Counted from the stretch's first letter, positions 1 to 8,713 are shown. The stretch: 48,172 nucleotides of DNA from Candidatus Marivariicella framensis (GCA_905182735.1 CAJJCT010000024.1:1-48172); one strand, 5' to 3'. Made by a program: numbers and translations. The notes: generated by a model from the sequence alone, not told the origin.

Positions 1-1439
1 TAGCAATTTCTGTTCAAAATCAAGATGGATCATCGGCTCCACCATATGAAATAACATGGGAGATTCAGGGTGCAACATCAAATGATAATGAGGCAATTCT
101 ATTATTTCAAGGAATTTCTGCCTCTGCAGACAGTTTAGAAGTTTATGCTGTACTAATTAATAGCCTTCCATTCACCTATACAACGCAAACTCCAAATGAA
201 TCAATTGTATCAGTTGTTCAAGAAATGGCACAAGTAATAGATAACTCACCTCAATATTCTACTTCTGTTCAAGCGGCTCCTAATGGTAGTGCTACGCCAC
301 AGGATGTCCAAATCAATATAAGTTCGGTTTCGGGCGCCTCAATTGCTCTTGAAGTTGTTTCTAAAAGCACACGTCTTCAAATGTTAAACTCATCAGTTAG
401 TGCAGCTAATTGGACCTCTTTGGATGGAACCAATGCAACAGTTAATTACACTGGTTATACTAGTTTAAATAATTTATCAGAAGGAAATTATAGATACACC
501 ATAACCCCAGCAGGTCTATCAAATTGTGTAGGTTCAAATCTTTCGCAAAACAACCAGATTACAGGAGTTGTTACTGTGTTAGATGAAAACGTATTACAAA
601 TTCGCCAAGGTCCACTTGTAGATCCAGAATTATGTAGTGGATTAGCAGGGACTATTTATATTGATGTTTTTGATGGAGGAACAGGCCCACTTTCATTTTT
701 CTACGATGGAAATCTTGTTACGAGCCAAACAGTAGGAGAAGACCAATATATACTTGAAATAGATAACCCAGTTACATCTGCTCGTTTAGAAGTTTTAAAT
801 GGAGCAGGTTGCGGAATTGCTAGACAAATTAATATTGGAATTGGTGATCCATTATTTGATTTTAGCTCTATTAGCTTCCAACAATCTTCACAGTATATTG
901 CAAGAGAAGATATTACTTTTAGAGATTTATCAGAAGATGAATACAGTTCATTTGAGTTCATTTTTGGTGACGGTACACAAACAGAACGACTCGAGAGAAA
1001 TCAGCCTGATCCAATCACACATGAATATGCTATATCAGGAACGTATTATGTTACACTCAATATTTATAATGATATTGGATGTGTTGTACAATTAACCCAG
1101 ACAATTAAAATTGGAAAAGGCTATAATGTTTTATCTCCAAATGTGTTTACACCTAATGGTGATATATATAATCAATGCTTTAAACCTCTGTTTAACGGAT
1201 TAGTTGAAGTTACATTTAGAGTTTATGATGCTCAAGGAGCTCTCCTTTATGAAGAAATAGGAGTACCTCCAACAAACCCAGCAATAGAAGCCTTAACTCT
1301 TACTGGTTGGTGTGGGCCAGATTTGTCTGCTGATGATGGAAAAGAAATAATAACACCATATTTCATCTATACTCTGGAAGGACAAACAATAGATAGCGTG
1401 AAAGTATTTAGAGATGGAACATTTATACTCTTAAGATGA
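1..1439 (+). CDS. Gliding motility-associated C-terminal domain protein, 5' truncated
   Basis: The frame is open from the window edge (codons from base 3), so the ATG at 225 is internal and about 478 residues of a larger surface protein are visible. Near the middle of the visible part is a PKD-like segment (FIFGDGT followed by HEYAISGTYYVTLNIYN). The end carries SPNVFTPNGD and closes with VFRDGTFILLR, the pattern of the CHU_C/gliding-motility C-terminal domain, a type B sorting signal for the type IX secretion system. It is therefore probably exported across the outer membrane and held on or released from the cell surface. The next gene, 4 nt downstream, is a PorP/SprF protein, the usual partner of such substrates. 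Its binding target or enzymatic domain lies outside the window. Confidence 0.85.
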   Translation, partial: AISVQNQDGSSAPPYEITWEIQGATSNDNEAILLFQGISASADSLEVYAVLINSLPFTYTTQTPNESIVSVVQEMAQVIDNSPQYSTSVQAAPNGSATPQDVQINISSVSGASIALEVVSKSTRLQMLNSSVSAANWTSLDGTNATVNYTGYTSLNNLSEGNYRYTITPAGLSNCVGSNLSQNNQITGVVTVLDENVLQIRQGPLVDPELCSGLAGTIYIDVFDGGTGPLSFFYDGNLVTSQTVGEDQYILEIDNPVTSARLEVLNGAGCGIARQINIGIGDPLFDFSSISFQQSSQYIAREDITFRDLSEDEYSSFEFIFGDGTQTERLERNQPDPITHEYAISGTYYVTLNIYNDIGCVVQLTQTIKIGKGYNVLSPNVFTPNGDIYNQCFKPLFNGLVEVTFRVYDAQGALLYEEIGVPPTNPAIEALTLTGWCGPDLSADDGKEIITPYFIYTLEGQTIDSVKVFRDGTFILLR

Positions 1440-1443
1440 CAAC

Positions 1444-2457
1444 ATGAAAAAAATTAATTACATATTGTTATTATTGATATTTGTTTTCAAATTATCAGCT
1501 CAGGATGATCTGATAATAAGTCACTCAAGGTTTATGCAAAAAACTAATCCTAGTTTTATGGGAATAAATAATATGAATAAAACGGGTGTTTTATATAACA
1601 GTGTTGGTTTAGTTTCAAATCAAGGAATTGAAAGCAGATACTTTTTTGGTTCTATATCTTTCGATTCAGATTATTTTTCTTTAGGAGTTGACATGTACTC
1701 TTATACAATGGATAATGCCGGCTTGGTGTATTCAAAACCTGCAATAAGTTTTATTTATAAAATTCAATTAGATAATCAAGACTTCCTCTTGCCTTCAATT
1801 ACATTGGGAATGGGGAGTTCAAAGCTAGATGTAAGTAAGTTAGTTTTTGAAGATCAATTATCCCTTATTTCTGGTTATCTTCAGGCTCTCTCTAATGATC
1901 CTCTTGCGCCATTAATTGGGGATGCTAATTATCTAGATTTAGGAGCGTCATTCATTATTCATTCAGATAAGTACTTGGTTGGATTTAGCGCTCAACATCT
2001 TAACCAACCAAATATATCATACAACAAAGAGAATGAAGAATATAAAATGCCCATACGGTTTTCTTTACAAGCTGGTTATGAGTTTGATATAAACCCCTAT
2101 GATCAAGGTTTTTTACCGAGATATTCAACACTGTATGCCTTTACTAATATTTCAAAATCTGCCTATAGCACAGATATATATCTTTCCCAAGAAGTTCAAT
2201 TTGGAGAATTTTCTATCGGCTTAAATGAAATTATGAAAAGTACTGAGAGTTTTTCGATGTTAAATGTGGGAATATCAGTTGCATTATCATATGAAAATTT
2301 TGAATTTGGAACGCTTTATAATTTCCCTTCCAGGAAAAATCCAGCTAAAGCCTATTCTCCTAGCACATTTGAAGTGTTTTTGACTTTTGATTTCAGTCCT
2401 TATCTAAGAAATAGACGAGGTGATTACCGAAGATTAAGTATTGATAATTACTACTAA
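1444..2457 (+). CDS. PorP/SprF family type IX secretion outer-membrane protein
   Basis: 337 residues with a clear signal peptide ending LSAQ. The family pattern is visible right after it: SRFMQKTNPSFMGINN, then repeated beta-strand-like stretches and a C-terminal FEVFLTFDFSPYLRN. Members are outer-membrane barrels that co-occur with large CHU_C-type substrates and are needed for their surface delivery, as for SprF with SprB in Flavobacterium johnsoniae. The gene starts 4 nt after the preceding substrate gene and is almost certainly co-transcribed with it. The stop overlaps by 4 nt the stop of the convergent peptidase gene. The full length looks normal for the family. The choice between PorP and individual SprF paralogues cannot be made here. 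Confidence 0.88.
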   Translation: MKKINYILLLLIFVFKLSAQDDLIISHSRFMQKTNPSFMGINNMNKTGVLYNSVGLVSNQGIESRYFFGSISFDSDYFSLGVDMYSYTMDNAGLVYSKPAISFIYKIQLDNQDFLLPSITLGMGSSKLDVSKLVFEDQLSLISGYLQALSNDPLAPLIGDANYLDLGASFIIHSDKYLVGFSAQHLNQPNISYNKENEEYKMPIRFSLQAGYEFDINPYDQGFLPRYSTLYAFTNISKSAYSTDIYLSQEVQFGEFSIGLNEIMKSTESFSMLNVGISVALSYENFEFGTLYNFPSRKNPAKAYSPSTFEVFLTFDFSPYLRNRRGDYRRLSIDNYY

Positions 2458-3794
2458 TCTCTAAACACTTTATTTGGAAAAACTACAGGGCTTTCTATAC
2501 CATTTTTTCCAACTGTAGAAATACCAAATAAGAAATTATCAATTACAATTCCATCTAAAGTATATTCTGAGACATTGCCGATATAACGACTGTTTTGCCA
2601 TATTGGACTTGTTGTGTCTCTCCAGTATATTTTATAGCCTTTAACAGTATTATTATCAACTGCTACCCATCGGAATTTAACCGAAGGCTCAACTACCCCT
2701 CCAATAGAAAGTGATTTTACAGCCGGAGGCGCCCATGCTATACTTGCTAGATTGATCGCGTTTACTGCAGTTAGTTTTTTAGCGTATTTAAAATTCACAC
2801 CTTCTAAAACATCTCCATAATTTATTCCATCTTCAATTCTTATATCTTGATGCTGTCGGTTATAGTTTTCATGAGCTTCCATAATTCTAACTCCTGCATA
2901 ACCCATGTCATTAAATGGACGATGGTGTCCACCCCTTCCAAACCTATCTAATCTATAAATTAAAAGAGGGTTCATTTCTGGCATATATTTTTTTACCGTT
3001 TTGTGAATGTACCTAGCTAGTTGTCTCGATATTCCATCTACTTCTCCACCATAGAATCGTCTAGCTTTTCTCTCTTTTTCAGATTCATTAGGGGGTGTTG
3101 GTTCAGAAAAAATTCTAAAAGTTCTATTATCTATTACACCATCAACTCCTTCTATATTTCCAATCATATCGTTATTTAGTATTCCTATAATCTCCCATTT
3201 ATTTTTCTTAGAGTATTCTGACAAGCCTTTTCCTCCAAAAAGCCCTTGCTCTTCTCCTGAAAGCCCTAAATAGACAATGCTACTATCAAATTCATAATTT
3301 GACAATACCCTAGCTGCTTCAATTGTTCCTGCCATTCCTGATGCATTATCATTAGCTCCCGGAGAATCATCTTTATAATTTGTTGGATCAGAAATTCTTG
3401 AATCAATATCACCACTCATTATAATATACCTGTTAGGAAATTTTTTTCCTCTCTGAATAGCCACTACATTGTTTATCCATGTAGGTTTAATAATTCTAGC
3501 TCCATCTTTTTGAGTAAAATAGTTCTTTTGGTAAAAGACCTCTAAACAACCCTTACAGTCTTTAGAGATTTTATCAAACTCTGATTTTATCCATCTTCGG
3601 GCAGCCCCAATACCTCTTGAGTTCGAAATAGTATCACTGAGAGTATGTCTAGTTCCAAAATCGGCTAAAACAGTAATATCACTTTTTATTCTTTCAACAT
3701 TAACTTCATCTATTATATCATAGAAATCATTTGAAGTTTGAGAATTAGTATAATTACAAGCAAGAAGTAATAATATGAAGAAAATTTGTCGCAT
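2454..3794 (-). CDS. M28 family metallopeptidase with C-terminal Fn3-like domain
   Basis: 446 residues. The N-terminus is a signal sequence with a possible lipobox (LLAC, Cys13). Zinc-peptidase motifs are in order: GANDNASG with the bridging Asp149, SGEEQG with the catalytic Glu pair 181/182, NNDMIG with Asp209, and HHRPFND supplying the last His. The first ligand motif, normally GHxDS, reads GDIDS (Asp129), a one-base change from His. Residues after about 360 look like a fibronectin type III module (VKFRWVAVDNNTVKGYKIYWR). M28 enzymes are aminopeptidases or carboxypeptidases; here it would act in the periplasm or at the envelope. It is a single gene, convergent with the PorP/SprF gene. Activity is uncertain because of the substituted ligand. 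Confidence 0.88.
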   Translation of the reverse strand: MRQIFFILLLLACNYTNSQTSNDFYDIIDEVNVERIKSDITVLADFGTRHTLSDTISNSRGIGAARRWIKSEFDKISKDCKGCLEVFYQKNYFTQKDGARIIKPTWINNVVAIQRGKKFPNRYIIMSGDIDSRISDPTNYKDDSPGANDNASGMAGTIEAARVLSNYEFDSSIVYLGLSGEEQGLFGGKGLSEYSKKNKWEIIGILNNDMIGNIEGVDGVIDNRTFRIFSEPTPPNESEKERKARRFYGGEVDGISRQLARYIHKTVKKYMPEMNPLLIYRLDRFGRGGHHRPFNDMGYAGVRIMEAHENYNRQHQDIRIEDGINYGDVLEGVNFKYAKKLTAVNAINLASIAWAPPAVKSLSIGGVVEPSVKFRWVAVDNNTVKGYKIYWRDTTSPIWQNSRYIGNVSEYTLDGIVIDNFLFGISTVGKNGIESPVVFPNKVFRD

Positions 3795-3860
3795 AATTTT
3801 TTTTAAAAATTACAAAAAAACATCAAAACTTATAGTTATTATTGTAAACAAAATTTAAAT

Positions 3861-4541
3861 TCAGCTTTTACTTTTTTCAGATAATTTAGAAGAAAAAGCA
3901 AAGCTTAGTGAAAAAATACTAATCGTGCTGACAATAGCAATTATTTTTTGAATGGTAACCGATTCCATTAGAGAATCGGGACTTTTCAAAGCATCTTCAA
4001 TCAAAAACTGATACATTACGTAAGCAAAAGTAAAAATTAAATACCCCAGAGTAACTAATGAATACTTGTTATCAACGGTACTTTTAAATAAAACAATAAC
4101 ATAGAAAATAGATCCAGGGACAAAAAGTCTAAATGCGTTTTTTGCAAAATGACCATGTAGATCCAGATATATATCATGAGGGGTTAAACCGACTCCTGCC
4201 AAGCAAAAGGAGCCAATAAAAAAAAAGAAACTTCCTATAAGTGCTAATTTATATATTGTTTTATTATCCTTAAAAAGACTTGGAACAAATAAAAATCCAA
4301 TTCCTGAACCGGCATAAAAAAGCATTGAAGTATTGAAAATAAAAGAAGAAAGAAAATTTATTTCTCCGGATCGACTCATATATCCTCCTAGGTCACTTAA
4401 ATAATTTTTTGTAAAAGAATACCCAACTTGATCAGGTTCAAATATATTACCTCCTGGATATAAAAATCCCGCAATAATAACACTAAATATAAAATATATT
4501 GAAACAAACCTAATTAAATAAACTGTCCAAAATTTAATCAT
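3861..4541 (-). CDS. DUF998-like multi-pass membrane protein
   Basis: 226 residues with about six hydrophobic membrane segments. NYLSDLGG after the first segment, followed by a segment with FNTSMLFYAGSG, resembles the DUF998 family, whose biochemical role is unknown. The ATG overlaps by one base the stop of the acyl-CoA dehydrogenase gene (TAATG arrangement), so translation is probably coupled and the gene is the last in the marR operon. This suggests a link to lipid or envelope metabolism, but that is inference. No catalytic residues can be named. Confidence 0.65.
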   Translation of the reverse strand: MIKFWTVYLIRFVSIYFIFSVIIAGFLYPGGNIFEPDQVGYSFTKNYLSDLGGYMSRSGEINFLSSFIFNTSMLFYAGSGIGFLFVPSLFKDNKTIYKLALIGSFFFFIGSFCLAGVGLTPHDIYLDLHGHFAKNAFRLFVPGSIFYVIVLFKSTVDNKYSLVTLGYLIFTFAYVMYQFLIEDALKSPDSLMESVTIQKIIAIVSTISIFSLSFAFSSKLSEKSKS

Positions 4542-6352
4542 TACAGTTTGTATTCATTTTCTTCAATAACTGTGTCAGCTATCTTATTCTTTAATTCTAC
4601 TATATTCGGATAGTTTATATATCTGGTCATTAAATCAATACTTTTAAGTAATCCTACTTTGTCTTTATCATCCGAAATACTTAAAATTATTTCTTTTGCT
4701 TTATTTCTTACTTTTTCTATAGAGTTAAATAAGAATAATTGAGTCATGTCTTTATGAGTTTCAGTATAATTTTTATCATCTCTATCATGATTTTTTATCG
4801 TTCTTAAAAGGGTTGATTCAGTAAAATATGATTCAATCAAAATATCTGAAAGCCCTAAGAGTATCATTTGATTTTTTTCAAGATCAGATCCATATTTTTG
4901 AAAAGCAGCACCAGTTAAAAGTAAAAATATATCCTTAAGGTTTTGAACTAGCATCTCCTCCTGAGCAAATGGTGAATCGCTAAGAGACTTTTCAATATTA
5001 TTTAACTTTACTTTTTCAACAACTTGCATCACAGAATTCATGATGTCCAAATGACCTTTAGCTGCTTTTTTCAATAGCATTCCAACTGAAACCATTCTAT
5101 TGATTTCGTTGGTTCCTTCATATATTCTACCAATTCGAGAATCTCTCCATGCAGCTTCCATTGGTGTTTCTGCAGAAAAACCCATTCCTCCAAAAATTTG
5201 AATTCCTTCGTCAGCAGAGTTTTGCATGGATTCAGAACAGAAAACTTTAACCATAGAACACTCGATTGCAAATTCCTCTAGCCCTTTTAACTCAGACTCC
5301 TGATGAGACTTTCCCTGACCTCTCAAAAATTCAATATGATCTTTGATGTCTGAAGCAGCTCTGTAACATCCAGATTCACATGCATAGAGATTGGCTGACA
5401 TTTTCGCAATTTTTTCTTTTATAGCACCAAATTGTGAAATTGGTGTTTTAAATTGAACTCTTTCGTTTGCGTATTTCACTGAACCATTTATTATTCTTCT
5501 TTGGGAGTCAACTACCGCTACACCTAATTTTATTCTACCAGCGTTAAGAGCGTTCATGGCAATTTTAAACCCTTCACCTCTTCCTGCTAACATGTTCTCA
5601 ACTGGAACCTTGGTATTGGTAAAAAATACTTGTCTAGTTGATGAAGCGTGAATTCCTAGTTTTTTCTCCTCATCTCCTAATACAATTCCATTATCATAAT
5701 CTGCAGGAACAATAAACCCAGTTATATTTTTATCATTTTCTATTCTTGCAAATACTATAAAGATGCTTGCAAAACCAGCATTTGAAATCCACATTTTTTG
5801 ACCAGAAATGAAATAATGTTTTTTATCTTCTGAAAGCACAGCTTTTGTTTTACCAGAGTTTGCGTCAGAACCAGCTCCTGGTTCAGTTAAACAATATGAG
5901 CCAAACCATTTTCCAGAGGCAAGGTTAGGTATGTATTTTTGTTTTTGTTCTTCAGTTCCATAAAGTGTAATTGGGAGAATAGCTATACCGGTATGAGCCC
6001 CATAAGCAGTTGATAATGATCCAGTAGCTGACGAAATATAATCACAAACTAGCATAGTTGAAACAAAATCCATTCCAAGCCCCCCATATTCTTCAGGCAC
6101 AGAAACTCCAAGAAAACCAAGCTCTCCCGCTTTCTCCATTATTTCTTTTGTGAATTCGTAATCTTTATTTTCAAAACGTTCTTTATGAGGCCATACCTCT
6201 CTATCGATAAACTCTTTAACAGAGTCTCTCATCATGATTTGTTCTTCTGAAAAATCCTCAGGTGTAAAAATTGTGCTATTAGAATCAGCTTTATGAATTA
6301 TAAATCCTCCTCCTTTTACTATTTCTTTTGTTGTATCAGTTATCATTTTCAT
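4541..6352 (-). CDS. Acyl-CoA dehydrogenase (FAD-dependent, fatty-acid beta-oxidation)
   Basis: 603 residues, the long form with a C-terminal helical extension common in Flavobacteriia. The N-terminal domain begins at FTPEDFSEEQ; the FAD/substrate motif CLTEPGAGSDANSG and WISNAG lie mid-protein, and IYEGTNEINRM carries the usual catalytic Glu position of the acyl-CoA dehydrogenase family. It catalyses the first oxidation of beta-oxidation, giving trans-2-enoyl-CoA and passing electrons to ETF. The annotated ATG lies 17 nt inside the end of the marR gene; a second ATG two codons later is equally possible. It sits between the MarR regulator and the DUF998-like gene in one operon. The thiolase and hydroxyacyl-CoA dehydrogenase genes often found beside it are absent here. 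Confidence 0.93.
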   Translation of the reverse strand: MKMITDTTKEIVKGGGFIIHKADSNSTIFTPEDFSEEQIMMRDSVKEFIDREVWPHKERFENKDYEFTKEIMEKAGELGFLGVSVPEEYGGLGMDFVSTMLVCDYISSATGSLSTAYGAHTGIAILPITLYGTEEQKQKYIPNLASGKWFGSYCLTEPGAGSDANSGKTKAVLSEDKKHYFISGQKMWISNAGFASIFIVFARIENDKNITGFIVPADYDNGIVLGDEEKKLGIHASSTRQVFFTNTKVPVENMLAGRGEGFKIAMNALNAGRIKLGVAVVDSQRRIINGSVKYANERVQFKTPISQFGAIKEKIAKMSANLYACESGCYRAASDIKDHIEFLRGQGKSHQESELKGLEEFAIECSMVKVFCSESMQNSADEGIQIFGGMGFSAETPMEAAWRDSRIGRIYEGTNEINRMVSVGMLLKKAAKGHLDIMNSVMQVVEKVKLNNIEKSLSDSPFAQEEMLVQNLKDIFLLLTGAAFQKYGSDLEKNQMILLGLSDILIESYFTESTLLRTIKNHDRDDKNYTETHKDMTQLFLFNSIEKVRNKAKEIILSISDDKDKVGLLKSIDLMTRYINYPNIVELKNKIADTVIEENEYKL

Positions 6353-6782
6353 GTTGTGTTAATGTGTTTTGACTTTGTGTGTTTATGCAATCTATAACCT
6401 TAAAAAAGGTGTTGATTTCAGTTTTAGTTAATTTTTTTGAAATGGAATTATTAAATTTTAAAACAATTTTTTTTGATATTTCTCTTTTTTCTAATCCAAG
6501 TCTAGTCAAGTAAACCAAACGGCCTCTTCCGTCTACTGGGTTTGGTCTCCTTTCAATAAAACTTCTCTCCTCTAATGAATTAAGTAACCTTGATAAACTA
6601 GTATTCTCCATACCCATCAAAGGACCTAGTGCTGTGGAGGGAGTTCCATTGGGCTCAATACTTAGTAATGCAAAACCAGTAGCCATTGTTGATTCAAACT
6701 TGTAAGCAGCTTTATTATACATATTACTTACACTTTGCCAAGTGGATCTAAGTGCATAATCAAAAGTTTTAGATTTTTCCAT
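6336..6782 (-). CDS. MarR family transcriptional regulator, probable fatty-acid operon repressor
   Basis: 148 residues with the MarR winged-helix pattern: a helical N-terminus, recognition-helix region LMGMENTSLSRLLNSLEE, and a wing with PNPVDGRGRLVYLT. The gene lies between an acyl-CoA ligase gene upstream and the acyl-CoA dehydrogenase gene, which it overlaps by 17 nt. A 22-bp perfect palindrome lies 26-47 bases upstream of the start, next to a TATATTTG promoter element, so autorepression is likely. By analogy with MarR proteins beside fad genes in other bacteria the ligand may be an acyl-CoA, but nothing in the sequence shows this. Confidence 0.85.
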   Translation of the reverse strand: MEKSKTFDYALRSTWQSVSNMYNKAAYKFESTMATGFALLSIEPNGTPSTALGPLMGMENTSLSRLLNSLEERSFIERRPNPVDGRGRLVYLTRLGLEKREISKKIVLKFNNSISKKLTKTEINTFFKVIDCINTQSQNTLTQHENDN

Positions 6783-6793
6783 TTTATTAAATC

Positions 6794-6801
6794 CAAATAT
6801 A
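6794..6801 (-). promoter_or_regulatory. -7 promoter element of the marR-acyl-CoA dehydrogenase operon
   Basis: On the minus strand the element reads TATATTTG, an exact match to the Bacteroidota -7 consensus TAnnTTTG. The start codon is 11 nt downstream, giving a very short leader. The expected -33 box would fall inside the palindrome at 6808-6829 and no good TTTG is seen there. Confidence 0.6.
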
Positions 6802-6807
6802 ATATAA

Positions 6808-6829
6808 ATTATTATGCGTGCATAATAAT
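6808..6829. promoter_or_regulatory. Perfect 22-bp palindrome, candidate MarR operator
   Basis: Arms of ten bases (ATTATTATGC and its exact reverse complement) flank a central GT. The site lies just upstream of the -7 element and covers the place where the -33 box should be, the classic position for a repressor that blocks RNA polymerase. MarR dimers usually bind 16-22 bp inverted repeats near their own gene. Binding by this MarR is inference. Confidence 0.65.
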
Positions 6830-6885
6830 ATTCAAAACTTTTTAATTATTATTTTGGAATTTGTAAGGAGTATAAATATTCTTAA

Positions 6886-8649
6886 TTAAGAATATATTTT
6901 TTCAATTAAATGTAAGTATTTTGATTTGATAGCCTTCCTTTTGAGTTTCATTGTAGGGGTCAGTAGTCCGCTTTCTATGGTCCATGCTTCTGGAGTTAAT
7001 TCAAATCTTTTGATTTTCTCCCATTGACCAAATTTTTGATTATGATATTCTATATCTTTTTGAATAGCACTTATTAAATCTGCATTATTACAAATGTCAT
7101 CAAATGAATCATTTATTTTTCTTTCTTTAACCCAGCTTTTGAGGTATTCAAAATTGGGTTGTATTATCGCTGCTGCCATTTTTTCGCTCTCACCAACAAC
7201 CATTATCTGTTCAATAAATAGAGATTGCTTCATTTCACCTTCAATTACAGCTGGAGCAATATATTTACCGCCAGATGTTTTAAACATTTCTTTCTTTCTA
7301 TCTGTTATTTTTAAAAATCCATCAGAATCAATAATACCAATATCTCCCGTATGAAAAAAATCTCCAGACATAACTTCTTTTGTTTTTTCAATCTCTTTAT
7401 AATAACCCATCATTACATTGGGACCCTTACATAGTATTTCCCCATCTGCTGCTATTTTTACCTCAACACCATCGACAAGTTTACCTACGGTTCCAATTTT
7501 AAAACCTCCATCTCTCATATCGCTTAGTGAAATTGCAGGAGATGTTTCAGTTAATCCATATCCTTCTACTATAGTCATTCCAGCTGCCGTAAATACTCTA
7601 GCTAATCTAGGTTGAAGAGGTGCGCTTCCTGAAGCTATAAGTTTTAGGTTTCCACCGAGTGCTTCTTTCCATTTTGAAAGAATCAGCTTTTGAGCAATGG
7701 CAAGCTTAAATGAATAAAAAACCCCATTTTTTCCATAAGGCTCATATTTAAGTGCAACGTCTACAGCCCAGTAAAATAATTTTTGTTTTATTCCATCTAG
7801 TTCTTCTCCTTTAGAATATATTTTATCATATACTTTTTCTAAAAGACGGGGGACTGCTGTCATTATTTCAGGCTTAATCTCTTTAAGATTATCAGTGATA
7901 GTTTCTAATGATTCAGCAAAATAAACTCTAAGACCATTGTATAAATAACTATAAAGCACAACTCTTTCAAAAACATGACATATTGGTAAAAAACTTAATG
8001 CACTTTCTTTTCCAGTTTCAAATGGAAATCTATTTGACGTTGACAATACATTTGATACAATATTATTATGACTAAGCATTACACCTTTAGGAGTTCCAGT
8101 TGTACCCGAGGTATAAATAATTGTAGCTAAATCATTAGGTTTTACTTTTGATTTTTGATTCTCTATGTGGTCAAGATTAAGATTTTCTTTGCCAGAGTCG
8201 ATTAACTCTTTCCAATTAATGCAATTCTCAATCTTGTCAAAGCAATATATATTTTTAAGACTATCAACTTGATCTTTTATGGCAAAAACCTTATCGTAAA
8301 CTTCTTTGTCACTAACAAAACAAAGTTTACATTCTGAATGATTTAAAATATATAAATAGTCCTTGGAAGAAATAGTAGGGTAGAGGGGTACATTTATTGC
8401 TCCAATTTGAGACAATCCCATATCAATAATTGACCATTCAGATCTATTTGTAGAAGAAATCATTGCAATTTTATCTCCAGAACTAATTCCCATATTTATT
8501 AAGGAGGAACTTATATAATTTGCTTTTTTAGCATAATCATAAGTTGAAATATTATCCCACTTTCCATCATGTTTTGTGTTTAAAACATTGTCAAGGGGAT
8601 GGTTTATTTTAGCGTATTCTAAAAAATCAAATAGTCGAGTAGGTTTCAT
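6886..8649 (-). CDS. fadD: Long-chain acyl-CoA synthetase (AMP-binding)
   Basis: 587 residues from the ATG at 8649. An in-frame TTG at 8664 is rejected because it is part of a TACATTTG promoter element. The ANL-superfamily motifs are complete: TIIYTSGTTGTPKG (ATP binding), GYGLTETSP, HTGDIG and ITDRKKEMFKTSGGK, placing it with the long-chain (FAA1-type) ligases. It activates fatty acids with ATP and CoA to acyl-CoA, which the downstream acyl-CoA dehydrogenase can oxidise. It is followed after 103 nt by marR, which has its own promoter. The gene symbol is by function; the exact chain-length range is unknown. Confidence 0.9.
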   Translation of the reverse strand: MKPTRLFDFLEYAKINHPLDNVLNTKHDGKWDNISTYDYAKKANYISSSLINMGISSGDKIAMISSTNRSEWSIIDMGLSQIGAINVPLYPTISSKDYLYILNHSECKLCFVSDKEVYDKVFAIKDQVDSLKNIYCFDKIENCINWKELIDSGKENLNLDHIENQKSKVKPNDLATIIYTSGTTGTPKGVMLSHNNIVSNVLSTSNRFPFETGKESALSFLPICHVFERVVLYSYLYNGLRVYFAESLETITDNLKEIKPEIMTAVPRLLEKVYDKIYSKGEELDGIKQKLFYWAVDVALKYEPYGKNGVFYSFKLAIAQKLILSKWKEALGGNLKLIASGSAPLQPRLARVFTAAGMTIVEGYGLTETSPAISLSDMRDGGFKIGTVGKLVDGVEVKIAADGEILCKGPNVMMGYYKEIEKTKEVMSGDFFHTGDIGIIDSDGFLKITDRKKEMFKTSGGKYIAPAVIEGEMKQSLFIEQIMVVGESEKMAAAIIQPNFEYLKSWVKERKINDSFDDICNNADLISAIQKDIEYHNQKFGQWEKIKRFELTPEAWTIESGLLTPTMKLKRKAIKSKYLHLIEKIYS

Positions 8650-8661
8650 ATGCTTGGTTTT

Positions 8662-8691
8662 CAAATGTAAAGTACAAATTAATTATTCCAA
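8662..8691 (-). promoter_or_regulatory. Promoter of the acyl-CoA synthetase gene
   Basis: Minus-strand -7 element TACATTTG (8662-8669) matches TAnnTTTG; a TTGG at 8688-8691 lies 18 nt upstream as the -33 box. The leader to the ATG at 8649 would be very short. No copy of the marR palindrome is seen here, so regulation by the same MarR is not evident. Confidence 0.6.
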
Positions 8692-8713
8692 GTTATAAAA
8701 AATAAATCTGATT

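Noticed and set aside
799-1095. 98-codon plus-strand frame inside the CHU_C protein
   Set aside because: Out-of-frame shadow of the gliding-motility-type protein.
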